Positions 14,309 to 26,600 of a stretch of DNA of 64,000 nt are shown in pieces. The stretch is from Ampelomyces quisqualis (lineage: Eukaryota; Ascomycota; Dothideomycetes; Pleosporales; Phaeosphaeriaceae): NCBI GenBank assembly GCA_018398575.1, contig JAGTXZ010000018.1, forward strand, positions 2,170,001-2,234,000, read 5' to 3'. The notes beneath the pieces are model-generated. The model made no database searches and was not told the origin of the DNA. It was given only the letters and a program-made list of their open reading frames with translations. Numbering within the stretch: position 1 is the first letter of the stretch; each line of letters begins with the position of its first letter. A program made the translations under genes and the position numbers.

Positions 14309-15088
14309 ATGCCTATTTCTGTCTCTTCTAAGGCTTATTCTCTAGCCTATTAGGTTGTTTGCCTGCAGGCTGCAAGGGCTTTTACCTGCAGCTATTTTAA
14401 TATTAAGTTTAGATTCTATTTAGATATATCTAAGAAGTGTGCTTATTGCACACTCTTAAATAAGAAGTGTTACCTAGTTCTTCTATATACAGGCTAGGAG
14501 TATAATAGCTTTTCTAAGGCCTTTAACTACAGGTTTACTGCTCTAGGTAGAGACAAGTCTAACAAGGTAGTGTTAGAGTAAGAGGCTACTGTTAAAGAAG
14601 CAGCGTTTTAGTTAGCTACTATTATGCAAGTAAGCACTGCACAGGTAGCTAATATAAATAACGCTAACTTGTTAGTTAGCGCTTATTACTAGAGGGAGGA
14701 GCTAGCTAAGAAGGTTAAGGTAATAGCTAAGAAGGTTAGGTTGCTTAGGAGAAGTATAGCTAGGTTAACTAGTGTACTTGCTTAGCTAGTAGATATTATA
14801 ATAGTATTAAGAGCTAATTAGTTAGTAGAGCAGGAGAAGGCGCAAGTAGTAACGTTTTAGGTAGTAGTAGAGCAGAAGGCAGGTACTTGCAGCAGGTAGG
14901 GCTAGAATAGAGGATAACTAGGTAGTACGTTAGTGTCTGTACCTAGGGATTTAGACAGTTAAGAATATCCTACTAGTAGTAGCAACAGTCTACTGTTAGA
15001 TCTAATAAAAGAGTAAGACTTCTATTGTTAATAGCTGTTACCTACTAGTGTAGTAGTTGTAATATTAAGTTTAATTTCCCTAATATAA
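14309..15088 (+). pseudogene. Antisense accessory ORF of Gypsy-I (copy B)
   Basis: Within the 3' part of the retrotransposon, on the strand opposite to gag-pol, a frame starts at ATG (14,309) and runs 260 codons to TAA. It is broken only by about fifteen TAG/TAA codons that all fit CAG/CAA before RIP. It shows a Cys cluster (KKCAYCTLLNKKC, spacing Cx2Cx6C) near residue 50 and a Lys/Arg/Glu-rich coiled coil around residues 130-180. The same frame is present in copy A (reverse strand, ATG at 27,333) and copy C (start mutated to ATA at about 28,718). Function unknown; the position corresponds to the extra ORF slot between integrase and 3' LTR seen in some Ty3/Gypsy elements. Confidence 0.55.
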
Positions 15089-15099
15089 TTGTCTTGCAA

Positions 15100-18000
15100 T
15101 ACTATAAGATCTTTAACTTCTTTTTTCTATGCTGTAATCTACTTAGCTAACGCTTATAGAAGTTCTAGCTATTTTAGATAGCGTTTATAGAACACTTATA
15201 ATATGTGTAGAGCGCCTATAAAGTTTAAGGCATTATACTAGGTAAAGTTAGAGTTATAGCCTACCTATTTTACGCAATACTTTAGAATAGAGTAGTACAG
15301 CTTACTAGCTAGGATCTTTTTAACTTCCTATTCTTTAACGCCTTAAATTAGAATGCTAGATAAGTTTAGGCTTAGCTAACTAGGCAGAAAGTTGTTAAGG
15401 TTCTTGTAGAGGACGTCTAGAGTAAACACGTTATAGATCTTAGAACCTTTAGGTAGCTTTAGTTAAAATAAATAGCTAACTTGTTCTAGAACTTTAAAAG
15501 GGCCTTTTTACAATTTAGCAAGTTTGCAACTTAGGCAGGTAACAGATAGGTTTTAGGTTAAGAGGTAAACTTTGTTACCTACTACCTAATTAACAAGTTA
15601 ACAATATTTGTTTACCTTAGTAGCTATCTGTTTCTGCGCTTTCTCTATATTGTTTTTAGCTGTGCGCTAGGCTTTATGCATGCAGGTAGCTAAGCTTAAG
15701 GCATCTTTAACGTTTACATCTTTGTGTTTTAAAGGAGATAATACCTAATTCTAGCTCTGTTATAGTTTAGATCTAAATAAGAGCTAGTATAGCGCTATAC
15801 TAATTGCAGAGTGCAGCAGCGTAGCTTAGGCTTAATTAATTATTAGCAAGAGGTTACTCTAGTTATCCTAGTAATAGAATACAAAAGGCCTTAATTGTTA
15901 ATTAATATACTTATTTATAATCTTAGTTTGTCTATTAGTTTGTTTATAGTAGGCTGTAGAAAGCTTAAGTTGCACGCCTAAAATCTTACAGAACTTAGAC
16001 TAGAATTAGGACATAAACTAGAGTCTGCAGTTAGACACTATACTTTTAGGCGTATAGCTGAATTAGTATACCTATTAAATAAACAAGTAAGCTATTTCTT
16101 AAGCGTTAATTATTTTGTAGCAAGGAATAAAAACAGCTTGCTTAGATAGGCAATTAATAACAACTATAATTTAATTATAGCTATAACAATCTATTAGGAA
16201 TGTCTTAAAATCTATACACAAATACTGTATAGGCCTATTAGGAATTTGTAACAGATAGAGAAAACCTTAGGCTTAGAGCTGTCTTAGATAGGATCTTTAA
16301 CAGGAAACGCAGTTTTGTATATAGCGTTTGCATGTAGCCTCTATACCTCTCTAATAATATTACTAAGCTAAGAGCTAATACGTCTTTATAGCGCTTAGGT
16401 AAGCAGTAGATACCTAATTATAAGCCTCTCTAATTAGTTAAGTATATAAAGAGGAGTCTCTAAGTACATATAAGTGTAAGTAATACAGCAGTAGTCTTTC
16501 TTAGACATAATATAGCTATAGTAGTGTAAGGCGTTCTTCTTTAAAGGAGCAGCGATTCTCTGCTAGTAGAGCTTTAATTAGTTCTAACAAGTTAAGATTT
16601 AGAAGAGCACTAATAGATTAGACTAAAATAGCTGAAATATTAATCTCTAGCTAGTTACAGACGTAGTTCTAAGCCAGTTTAGAGTTAACTAGGGGGTTTA
16701 GGCGTTTAAGTCCTAGAAGTACACAGAATCTGTTGTCTTATTAGGCAGCCTTAACCTTACTAACGTTCTGTTCTCTTTGGCTTAGGATATTAGCTTGCTT
16801 ATTAAGCTTGCTAGGCGTATACTTAATGCAGAAATTAAAAGAGGTAATAATCTCTGCCTATTATGCTTAACGTGCATTAAGAACCTTAGTAGTTATAAAG
16901 TATTCTAAAGAGCAGTAATCTAAATATACCTAGATTTAACTCTGTATAAAAGTAAGTTTAGCTTTCTACTTCTTAAACGCTTTTAGGATAGCAAAAAGTT
17001 TCTTATTATATATTTCTTAATTAAGCTTAGCCCTAGATAGGGCGTAACTATAGAAGGCTACAGAATACTACTTGTTGTTAGAGTACTTCTAAGAGAGTAC
17101 TTTTGCTATTACTCTATCTAACGCGTTAGTTTCTAACTTTGTGTTATACTTAGGATAGAAATAAGATAGCGTAGGAATAGCTAGGAGTAAGGCTTTAATC
17201 TAATTAAAAGCCTGTTAGCAGTCTGTAGTTTAATTAAACAGTGTAGCAAGACTTTAAAGCTTTATAATTGGTTTAGCTATACAAGAGAAATTCTTAATAA
17301 ATTATTAATAGAAACTAGCAAAACTAAGAAATAACTTAACGCTAGTAACTGTAGTAGGTTTAGCCTAGTTTTAGAGTGCTTCTACCTTGTTAGAGTTAAC
17401 TTTAGTGCCCTAGTTTATTAAAACGTAACCTAGATACTTTATACAGGTTACATAAAATTTACTCTTCTAAATGTCTACTTAGAGTCCTATAGTACGTAGG
17501 CGCTCTAGGACCTTTTAGACGTGTTCCTAATGTAAGTTTATATCTTCTAAGTAGATTAGGATATTATTAAGATACGTAATGCAGAAATTGTTAAGATAAT
17601 TAATTAGTACATTGTTTATGTAGCGTTAATACGTAGCTAGCCTATTGCACAAGCTAAAAGAGAGAACCTTACACTTATATATACTCTAATAGGTCTAAAA
17701 GGTAGTATACTCTTTAGAGTTAGGATCTATACAAATTTTGTTAAAAGCAGCCTAGATGTTAAACTTAGTAAAGATCTTAGCCTTAGAGGGGCGTGATAGC
17801 AGCTTATTAATGCAAGGGATTAGATAGACGTTCTTGCGCGTAAGAGCGTTAATCTTCTAGTAGTCTACATAGATGCGTATATCTCTATTTGGTTTGCGTA
17901 CACAAAGAATAGGTAAAGCAAAAGGACTTTAGCTAGCCTTAATAAAACTCTTCTAAAGGTAGTCCTAGACGTAGGCCTTAGTAGCTTTAAGCTTCTCTTA

Positions 18001-20440
18001 GTTTTGCTTATATAGGGGACTAAACGCATTTAGTAATAGTTCTTTAAGGACAATCTTGTAATTGTACAGATAATAAAGAGGTAATTAATTGGCTGCTGAC
18101 TTACTAAATACATTCTGATACTAGGAGTAACAGGCAAGTAATCTCTTATCTAATTGGCTTTAATTGTCTGCGTTGTTCTTAGAGGCAAGGATCCTATTAA
18201 TCTTATAGAAGCTTATTGTAAAGAACTTGTTCTAGGGCTTCTTTATAATAAAGTAAAATGTATTAGCAGAAATAAGAGTAATGCAGGTAGTTAGAGAGGG
18301 TTTAGACTCTAAGCAGTTTTGCTTAGTTAGGGTATAAGAGATCTCTAAGATTTTTTGGGCTAATAGGAGCTTTAAGCATCCCTTGATACAATAAATAGAA
18401 GAAGAGAAATAGTAAGAACTGTTTTAGATATAATAGTCTTCTTTCTCCTATAGGGCGTTGCGTTATTGCACATTAAGATAGACAGTAGCTAGCACTATAG
18501 CTTAATATAGAATAGTAGGAATAGAGAGTAAAGGATTATATAAACAGGGGTACTTAGATAGCTAAATAAACTGTAACCTATCTGTGTCTAATTAAATCTT
18601 AAATTGTCTTAACTATTAGAGGCTAAGTATACAATCCTAAGACCTAAGATTAAGAATAAGAAATAGATAGTTTAAAATCTTTTGGCTATTAATATTTAAG
18701 TGTAGTTAAATATATTAAGTAACTAAAGAAGTAATCTAATTCTTAAAGCTGCGTACCTAAACCTAGAAGAGGAGCTTCTAGATAGGTTGCTGCAAGGCTT
18801 TAAAAACAGATAAGACAATTTATAAATTTAAAAATAGAAAACTTTAAGCACTAGTGTTAACAAGAGTATTAAAGCGTAAGCTAAGGCCTTAGTTGTAAAG
18901 AAGCGTAGATATAAGGAAATAGAGACTGCAAAACAAATAAGAAAGGTTAAGGTAGAATAGATTGTAACAGCTTAGGCCTAGAGAGGAGTGTCTTTCTAGG
19001 CGCTTTTGTTTTTTGTATAATACACCTCTTGATTAGGTTGCTCTTAAGCATCTTTATACTTATCTACTTCTATAGCTTTAATCTAACGCATACAAGGCTT
19101 TGTGTAGTTACTAGAGTAGTGTCTTAGCTTACTGCAATTGTAACAACTACTAGAAGTCTTTTGTTATTCTAGCTTAAGAGTCTTTGTAGGAAGATGCACT
19201 GTTATAGATTAATAGACTAGCGCAGAATTTGTTAGAGCGCTAGTAGTAGTAGTCTGATTTGGCTCTAAATTCTGTTGTAGAGCTAACCTGATTAGCAACC
19301 TAGTAACAGCTAGTGTTATACTTAGTATAGAGTTGTTCTTCTACTCTATATTGTATATAGTAAGGTGTTCTACTATCTAATTAAATAAGTTCTTCTATTA
19401 GTGCCTAAATCCTAGGTTAGAGGCTTGCAACCCTAGCGTAATCTTAGTCTATAAGTAGTAAAACTACTCTAAAGGGAGTACTTGTTTCTTAACTACAGAA
19501 CTTAGAAACCTAGCTTTAAACAAGGGAAACATTTCTTCTTTAGTTATCTGCATTTAATTAAAAGCTGCTTAGCTTTTAGCTACCTTGTTACCTGTAATAA
19601 AGTAAGACTTAAGTAGCCTAATTATTTGCTTAGCGTTCTAGAATTACTCTTAATTAGTATCTAATAAATATTGTAGCTTAAGATAGCCCTTAGCTAATCC
19701 TGTAGTGTAGCCTTATACTAAGGCTATGCGTTGTCTTTTAGTCTAATAGTAATCTAAGTTAATCTTAAGTTAATTCTAAATAGAGGCCTGCTATTAGCAG
19801 AAGGTAGAATCTTTTCTATTACTAAGATTATCTATATTAGGCGTTTTCTTAGATTGTTAAAGTTAGCAAGAGCCTTTATAGTAATGTAGGTACTTAGATA
19901 TAGAGCTGTTAGATAAACAGCAGGGTATCGAATTGTTATAGGGTAATTTAGTAGTAGGTAGAGGCTTGTCTAGTCCTATTAACAGAGTTAGTCCTTTCTT
20001 AAGAAAATTAATTTCTGCTAAAGCCTGTTTTAAATCTTGTTGTAATTGATTAACCTCTATTTAAGCAGGGGTTAGATTTAGTGCAGCTCTAGGCTAAAGA
20101 GGTTCTTTAGTATCTATCTTTTTTGCTTTAGCACTCTGTTACTAGGTTATTACAGTTGATACAGAGTTATCTTAGGAGAAGGCTCTTAGGGTTAGTTCTT
20201 TAGGGGGAGTTATTAGCGTTGCCTCTAATACTCCTAGGTTATTAATAGTCTCTGAGTTTCTATTGTAGCGCCAAACGCAACTTTTCTAAAGTAATCCTAA
20301 CTGTTGTGTTAATAGGAAGATCTAAACCTAAAGGCTTTAGCTGTTAGAAGATCTAAGGAATCCTAACTGTGTTTAATAGATTTAAGGTTGCAAACAGATC
20401 TAATTTGAATAGAGTTCTAGACGTTTTAACGCAATCTTTT
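15100..20440 (-). pseudogene. gag-pol of Gypsy-I copy B, RIP-inactivated
   Basis: Reverse-strand gag-pol relic homologous to 7027-8284 plus 22,399-26,600. All coding domains are crossed by TAA/TAG codons. The RT region (VHKPNRDI and CVDYQKIN motifs in the equivalent part of copy A) lies at about 17,780-17,920. It is inactive as a protein-coding gene. Confidence 0.8.
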
Positions 20441-20501
20441 TAAAAGTAAATTGCAATATTATCTAAATGCTATTACTAGTAGGATAAAGTTTCTCTTGTA
20501 A

Positions 20502-20800
20502 TGTAATAACGCAGGTAGGTACAGCTATTAGGATTGAATTGGATATGTATTAGAGGCATATAAGAGTGCGTGTTATATCAGAGATTCTAGATTGGCTATA
20601 CACCTATAGGTCTTGTATAGAAGGACAAGAGAAACTTATCCTCTATCTATGCTATAGGCTTATATTTATAGTAGGCGTAGCAGCTAAGTTAGAGCGCTGT
20701 TAGAGCGCTTTTGGTCCTAATCTGCTAGCTTCTTACATAATCTGTTACTAAGCCTTTATAAGGTATTAGATGTAATATGTATTTGCATGTGCTTGTTACA
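20502..20800 (-). repeat. 5' LTR of Gypsy-I copy B
   Basis: 299 bp, TGTAAT...GTTACA, followed directly by the TCTAG target duplication. Confidence 0.93.
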
Positions 20801-20805
20801 TCTAG

Positions 20806-22111
20806 GTCCTTAGGGATAGAGAACTCGTCTCTACTACCCTCTTTATCCTCCCTCTTAACTTCTCCTACACCTTCTTACTCTTCTGCAGCAGCTTTACCTA
20901 GATTACCTACTAGCTTGCAAGTTAATAGCGTAGTAGCAGCGCGTTAAGGGCGCTTTAGCTTACCCTTAGTAGCAGGGCGCTTAAAAAGAGGCTGCCTAGT
21001 TAGCTAGAACTTAGCTAGGCGTTTTCTAGGGGCCTTAGCCTTAGCTTTAGCCTTAGCCTTAGCCTTGCCCTTTCCTTTAGAAGAAGGGGGCGTAGAGGTA
21101 GGGCTCTAAGGAGGAGGGGTTTTATCTCTCTCCTCCTCCTGCTCCTTGCGCCCCCTAGAATTAGAGCCCTAGTTGCTAGCGGCCCTCTTTAAATTAAGGT
21201 TAGAGTTAGACTACGCGTTAGCCTTGCTAAGCAGCAGCAGATTAGCCTAGATAACGTTAGAATAACAGCGCAGCAACTGTAAGAAACAAGAAAAAATAAC
21301 TTACCTAGGCCTGTAGAAGATTAAGAATGCCTTCTACTATAGTAGAAAGGCAGTTAGTTGCCTTAACCTGCAGGATCTAGATCTTATTACCCTTAGGCTA
21401 ATAGCAACCCTTAAACTTTACCTTCTTACAGAAGAAAAGCTTTACTAAGGTAGTCTACTAGCGCAACGCTGTCTCCTACGCGTTAACATCTAGGTCTGCT
21501 CTAGCCTTGTTAGCAGCAAAGCGCTGCTGCTGCTAGTATAGAGTATTCTAGCTCTTAACAAAACTTAGTAGTACTAGAGTGCAGAACTTCTTCTTATAGG
21601 CGCACTTATTGTACTACAGGCTGCTAGAGACGTAGTTGCACGCTGTGCTATTAATCTTTAGACCTTTAGCATAACGCAGGTAAACTAGCTTAGCTAGCTT
21701 AATATTAGGGACGCTACTGTAGTAGGCAACAGGCGTAGCCTAAATACTAGGTTAGCAATATTGCAACGCTAGCGTTACACTACTTACAAGGATAGTAGAG
21801 GTAGTAGGCAGTATAGGTATAGTGCTTATAGTAATTAATATAGAGGTAATAGAGTTGCAACAGCGTAGAGCTAAGAGATAGTGTAGTAGTAATAGTAATA
21901 TAATTGTTACTAAAGAAGTAGAAAGAATTAGGCACACAAAGTTCTGCTATAATTCTGCTATTACTATAGCTACCTACTGCCTCTTAGATTTACCTAGAGT
22001 TTTAGCCTTAGCACAACAACAGCTCTTACAATAATAACATTAGGCACGCGCTAACAAGACCTAATATTATACAAATTACTAAGACAGTAATTTTAGAGGA
22101 GAGAGAATAAT
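20806..22111 (-). pseudogene. 3' extra region of Gypsy-II with antisense coding character
   Basis: This part of Gypsy-II lies between its chromodomain/copy B insertion and its 3' LTR. On the reverse strand it reads as a basic protein: a segment at about 21,035-21,075 encodes alternating Lys-Ala followed by an Arg/Lys patch, then PTSTPPSSKGK-like sequence. Further upstream on that strand are Cys-containing segments. Breaks are TAG/TAA from Gln. On the plus strand there is no comparable frame. It may be an antisense accessory gene like that of Gypsy-I; no homology recognised. Confidence 0.35.
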
Positions 22112-22393
22112 TGTAAGAATGCTACAGCGTAGAGCTGTTAGTTACGCAGTAATGCGCTTGCGCTACAATAACGCTACTCTAGCGTTCTTACGCGTAGGAC
22201 GCGCATAGCTGCTCTAGTGTCTTAATAGCGCTACGCTAGCGCAGACCTAGTGCATTCTAGTTATAAGGATACACGTCTAGTTGTATCTACAAAAGAGCAG
22301 TTCTGCACTAAAGTAGCAGAACAGGAATTAACTTACTTCTACCTATACTACTATTATTATCCTGTAACTTTGCTGCTATACAAACCTCTTATA
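22112..22393 (+). repeat. 3' LTR of Gypsy-II
   Basis: 282 bp, preceded by a purine run and followed by target duplication TACTA, after which the Gypsy-I copy A gag frame resumes. Confidence 0.93.
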
Positions 22394-22398
22394 TACTA

Positions 22399-25300
22399 CT
22401 AGCGCTCTAACAAATTCTGCGCTAGTCTATTAATCTATAACAGTGTGTTTTTCTACAAAGACCTCTAAGCTAGAATAATAGAAGACTCTTAGTAGTTGTT
22501 ACAATTGTAGTAAGCTAGAACACTACTCTAGTAACTACACAAAGCTTTGTGTGCATTAGATTAAAGCTATAGAAGTAGATAAGTATAAAGATGCTTAAGA
22601 GTAACCTAATCAGAAGGTGTATTGTACAGAAAACAAAAGCGCCTAGAAAGACACTCCTCTCTAGGCCTAAGCTGTTACAATCTATTCTACCTTAACCTTT
22701 CTTATTTGTTTTGCAGTCTCTATTTCCTTATATCTACGCTTCTTTACAACTAAGGCCTTAGCTTACGCTTTAATACTCTTGTTAACACTAGTGCTTAAAG
22801 TTTTCTATTTTTAAATTTATAAATTGTCTTATCTGTTTTTAAAGCCTTGCAGCAACCTATCTAGAAGCTCCTCTTCTAGGTTTAGGTACGCAGCTTTAAA
22901 GATTAGATTACTTCTTTAGTTACTTAATATATTTAACTATACTTAAATATTAATAGCTAAAAGATTTTAAACTGTCTATTTCTTATCCTTAATCTTAGGT
23001 CTTAGGATTATATACTTAGCCTCTAATAGTTAAGACAATTTAAGATTCAATTAGACACTAATAGGTTACAGTTTATTTAGCTATCTAAGTACTCCTGTTT
23101 ATATAATTCTTTACCTTCTATTTCTACTGTTCTATATTAAGCTACAGTGCTAGCTACTATCTATCTTAATGTGTAACAACGCAACGCTCTATAAGAGAAA
23201 GAAGACTATTATATCTAAAACAGTTCTTACTGTTCCTCTTCTTCTATTTATTATATTAAGGGATGCTTAAAGCTCCTATTAGCTTAAAAAATCTTAGAGA
23301 TCTCTTATACCCTAACTAAGCAAAACTACTTAGAGTTTAAACTTCCTTTAACTACCTACATTACTCTTATTTCTGCTAATGCATTTTACTTTATTATAAA
23401 GAAGCCCTAGAATAAGTTCTTTACAACAAGCTTTTATAAGATTAATAGGATTCTTGCCTCTAAGGACAACGTAGACAATTAAAGCCAATTAGATAAGAGA
23501 TTACCTGCCTGTTACTTCTAGTATTAGGATATATTTAGTAAGTTAACAGCTAATTAATTGCCTTCTTATTATCTATATAATTATAAGATTGTTTTTAAAA
23601 AACTATTACTAAATGCGTTTAGTCCTCTGTACAAGTAAAACTAAGAGAAGCTTAAAGCTACTAAGGCCTACGTTTAGGACTACCTTTAGAAGGGTTTTAT
23701 TAAAGCTAGCTAAAGTCCTTTTGCTTTACCTATCCTTTGTGTACACAAACCAAATAGAGATATATGCATCTGTGTAGACTACTAGAAGATTAACGCTCTT
23801 ACGCGCAAAGACGTTTATCTAATCCCTTGTATTAATAAGCTGCTATTACGCTCTTCTAAGGCTAAGATCTTTACTAAGTTTAATATCTAGGCTGCTTTTA
23901 ACAAAATTTGTATAGATTTTAACTCCAAAGAGTATACTACCTTTTAGACTTGTTATAGTATATATAAGTGTAAGGTTCTCTCTTTTAGCTTATATAATAG
24001 GCTAGCTATGTATTAACGCTATATAAACAATATACTAATTGATTATCTTAACAATTTCTATATTGCGTATCTTAATAACATCCTAATCTACTCTAAGGAT
24101 ATAAACTTACATTAGGAACACGTCTAAAAGGTCCTAGAGCGCCTATATACTGCAGGACTTTAAGTAGATATTTAGAAGAGTAAATTCTATGTAACCTGTA
24201 CAAAGTATCTAGGTTACGTTTTAACAAACTAGGGCACTAAAGTTAACTCTAACAAGGTAGAAGTACTCTAAAACTAGGCTGAACCTACTATAGTTACTAG
24301 CGTTAAGTTATTTCTTAGTTTTACTAGTTTCTATTAACAATTTATTAAGGATTTCTCTTATGTAGCCAAACTAATTATAAAGCTTTAAAGTCCTGCTATA
24401 CTGTTTGATTAGACTATAGACTACTAACAGGCTTTTAATTAGATTAAAGCCTTACTTCTAGCTATTCCTACGCTATCTTATTTCTATCTTAAGTATAACA
24501 CAAAGTTAGAAACTAACGCGTTAGATAGAGTAATAGCAGAAGTACTCTTTTAGAAGCACTCTAATAACAAGTAGTATCTTGTAGCCTTCTATAGTTACGC
24601 CCTATCTAGGGCTAAGCTTAATTAAGAAATATATAACAAGAAACTTTTTGCTATCTTAAAAGCGTTTAAGAAGTAGAGAGCTAAACTTACCTCTATACAA
24701 AGTTAAATCTAGGTGTATTTAAATTACTGCTCCTTAGAATACTTTATAACTACTAAGGTTCTTAATACATGTTAAGTATAATAGGCAGAGATTATTGCTT
24801 CTTTTAATTTCTACATTAAGTATACGCCTAGTAAGCTTAACAAGTAAGCTAATATCTTAAGCTAAAGGGAACAGGACGTTAGTAAGGTTAAGGCTGCCTA
24901 ATAAGATAATAGATCTTGTGTACTTCTAGGACTTGTACGCCTAAGCCCTCTAGTTAACTCTAAACTAGCTTAGAACTACGTTTGTAACTAGCTAGAGATT
25001 AATGTTTTAGCTATTTTAGTCTAATCTATTAGTGCCCCTCTAAATCTTAACTTGTTAGAACTAATTAAAGCCTTGCTAGCAGAGAATTACTACTTCTTTA
25101 AGGAAGAACGCCTTACGCTACTATAGCTGTATTATGTCTAAAAAGGACTACTACTATATTACTTACGCCTATATGTACCTAAGAACTTTCCTTTGTGTAC
25201 TTAACTAATTAGAGAGGCTTACAATTAGGTATTTACTGCTTACCTAAGCGCTATAAAAACGTATTAGCTTCTAGCTTAGCAATATTATTAGAGGGGTATA

Positions 25301-26600
25301 AAGGCTATATGTAAACGCTATGTATAAAACTGCGTTTCCTGTTAAAGATCCTATCTAAGACAGCTCTAAGCCTAAGGTTTTTTCTATCTATTACAAATTC
25401 CTAATAGGCCTATGCAGTATTTGTATATAGATTTTAAGACATTCCTAATAGATTGTTATAGCTATAATTAAATTATAGTTGTTATTAATTACCTATCTAA
25501 GTAAGCTGTTTCTATTTCTTGCTACAAAACAATTAACGCTTAAGAAATAGCTTACTTGTTTATCTAATAAGTATACTAATTTAGCTATACGCCTAAAAGT
25601 ATAGTGTTTAACTGCAGACCCTAGTTTGTGTCCTAATTCTAGTCTAAGTTCTGCAAGATTCTAGGCGTGCAACTTAAGCTTTCTACAGCCTACTATAAAT
25701 AAACTAATAGATAAACTAAGATTATAAATAAGTATATTAATTAACAATTAAGGCCTTTTATATTTTATTACTAGGATAACTAGAGTAACCTCTTGCTAAT
25801 AATTAATTAAGCCTAAGCTACGCTACTGCACTCTGCAATTAGTATAGCGCTATACTAGCTTTTGTTTAGATCTAAACTACAATAGAGCTAGGATTAGGTA
25901 TTATTTCCTTTAAAATACAAAGATATAAACGTTAAGGATACCTTAAGCTTAGCTACCTGCATGTATAAAGCCTAGCGCACAGCTAAAGACAATATAGAGA
26001 AAGTGTAGAAACAGATAGCTACTAAGGTAAACAAATATTATTAACCTATTAATTAGGTAGTAGGTAACAAGGTTTACCTCTTAACCTAAAACTTATCTGT
26101 TACTTACCTAAGTTGTAAACTTGCTAAATTGTAGGAAAGCTTCTTTAAAGTTCTAGAATAAGTTAGCTATTTATTTTAACTAAAGCTACCTAAAGGTTCT
26201 AAGATCTATAACGTGTTTGCTCTAGACGTCTTCTGCAAGAACCTTAACAACTTTCTGCCTAGTTAGCTAAGCCTAAACTTATCTAGCATTCTAATTTAAG
26301 GCGTTAAAGAATAGGAAGTTAAAAAGATCCTAGCTAGTAAGCTGTACTACTCTATTCTAAAGTATTGCGTAAAATAGGTAGGCTATAACTCTAACTTTAC
26401 CTAGTATAATGCCTTAAACTTTATAGGCGCTCTACACATATTATAAGTGTTCTATAAACGCTATCTAAAATAGCTAGAACTTCTATAAGCGTTAGCTAAG
26501 TAGATTACAGCATAGAAAAAAGAAGTTAAAGATCTTATAGTATTGCAAGACAATTATATTAGGGAAATTAAACTTAATATTACAACTACTACACTAGTAG
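22399..26600 (+). pseudogene. gag (3' part)-pol of Gypsy-I copy A, RIP-inactivated
   Basis: Continuation of the interrupted gag-pol. A CCHC knuckle is visible at about 22,495-22,560 (equivalent to CYNCSKLxHYSS in copy B). RT is at about 23,640-24,220 (ALPILCVHKPNRD and VDYQKINALTRKDVY), RNase H at about 24,500-24,850, and the integrase zinc region (NCVSCQ) near 25,320. Integrase core follows to about 26,000 with the TDGQTE motif mutated. A chromodomain lies at about 26,310-26,465 (EVKKILASKL, YCVKQVGYN). The chromodomain places the family among chromoviruses, whose integrases are known to target heterochromatin-like marks. Every domain is crossed by TAA/TAG. Confidence 0.82.

Larger units (their letters stand above)
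13685..20800 (-). mobile_element. Gypsy-I copy B, inserted in Gypsy-II
   Basis: A complete 7,116-bp Gypsy-I copy on the reverse strand, with LTRs at 13,685-13,983 and 20,502-20,800. The target duplication TCTAG is perfect at 13,680-13,684 and 20,801-20,805. I count 17 differences between the two 299-bp LTRs, all C/T or G/A transitions, so they reflect RIP and not clock-like divergence. The reverse-strand order from 20,502 down is gag, RT (about 17,520-18,000), RNase H, integrase (about 15,300-16,700) and chromodomain, then an antisense ORF on the plus strand at 14,309-15,088. It is the youngest of the three nested insertions. Confidence 0.94.
8285..22393 (+). mobile_element. Gypsy-II, Ty3/Gypsy chromovirus inserted in Gypsy-I copy A
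   Basis: A second retrotransposon family, 282-bp LTRs (8285-8566 and 22,112-22,393), beginning TGTAAG and ending TTATA (TTACA after RIP). The target duplication TACTA is perfect at 8280-8284 and 22,394-22,398, and removing the element plus one TACTA rebuilds the gag sequence seen intact in copy B. A polypurine tract (AGAGGAGAGAGAA) precedes the 3' LTR. It is itself interrupted by Gypsy-I copy B (13,685-20,800). Without that insertion it is about 6,990 bp. Domain order: gag with zinc knuckle, protease region, RT, RNase H, integrase, chromodomain, then about 1.4 kb of extra 3' sequence that reads better on the reverse strand. Confidence 0.94.

Noticed and set aside
21277..21304. Antisense intron (GTAAGT...TTACAG) in the Gypsy-II 3' region
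   Set aside because: It would be only 28 nt, too short for splicing.
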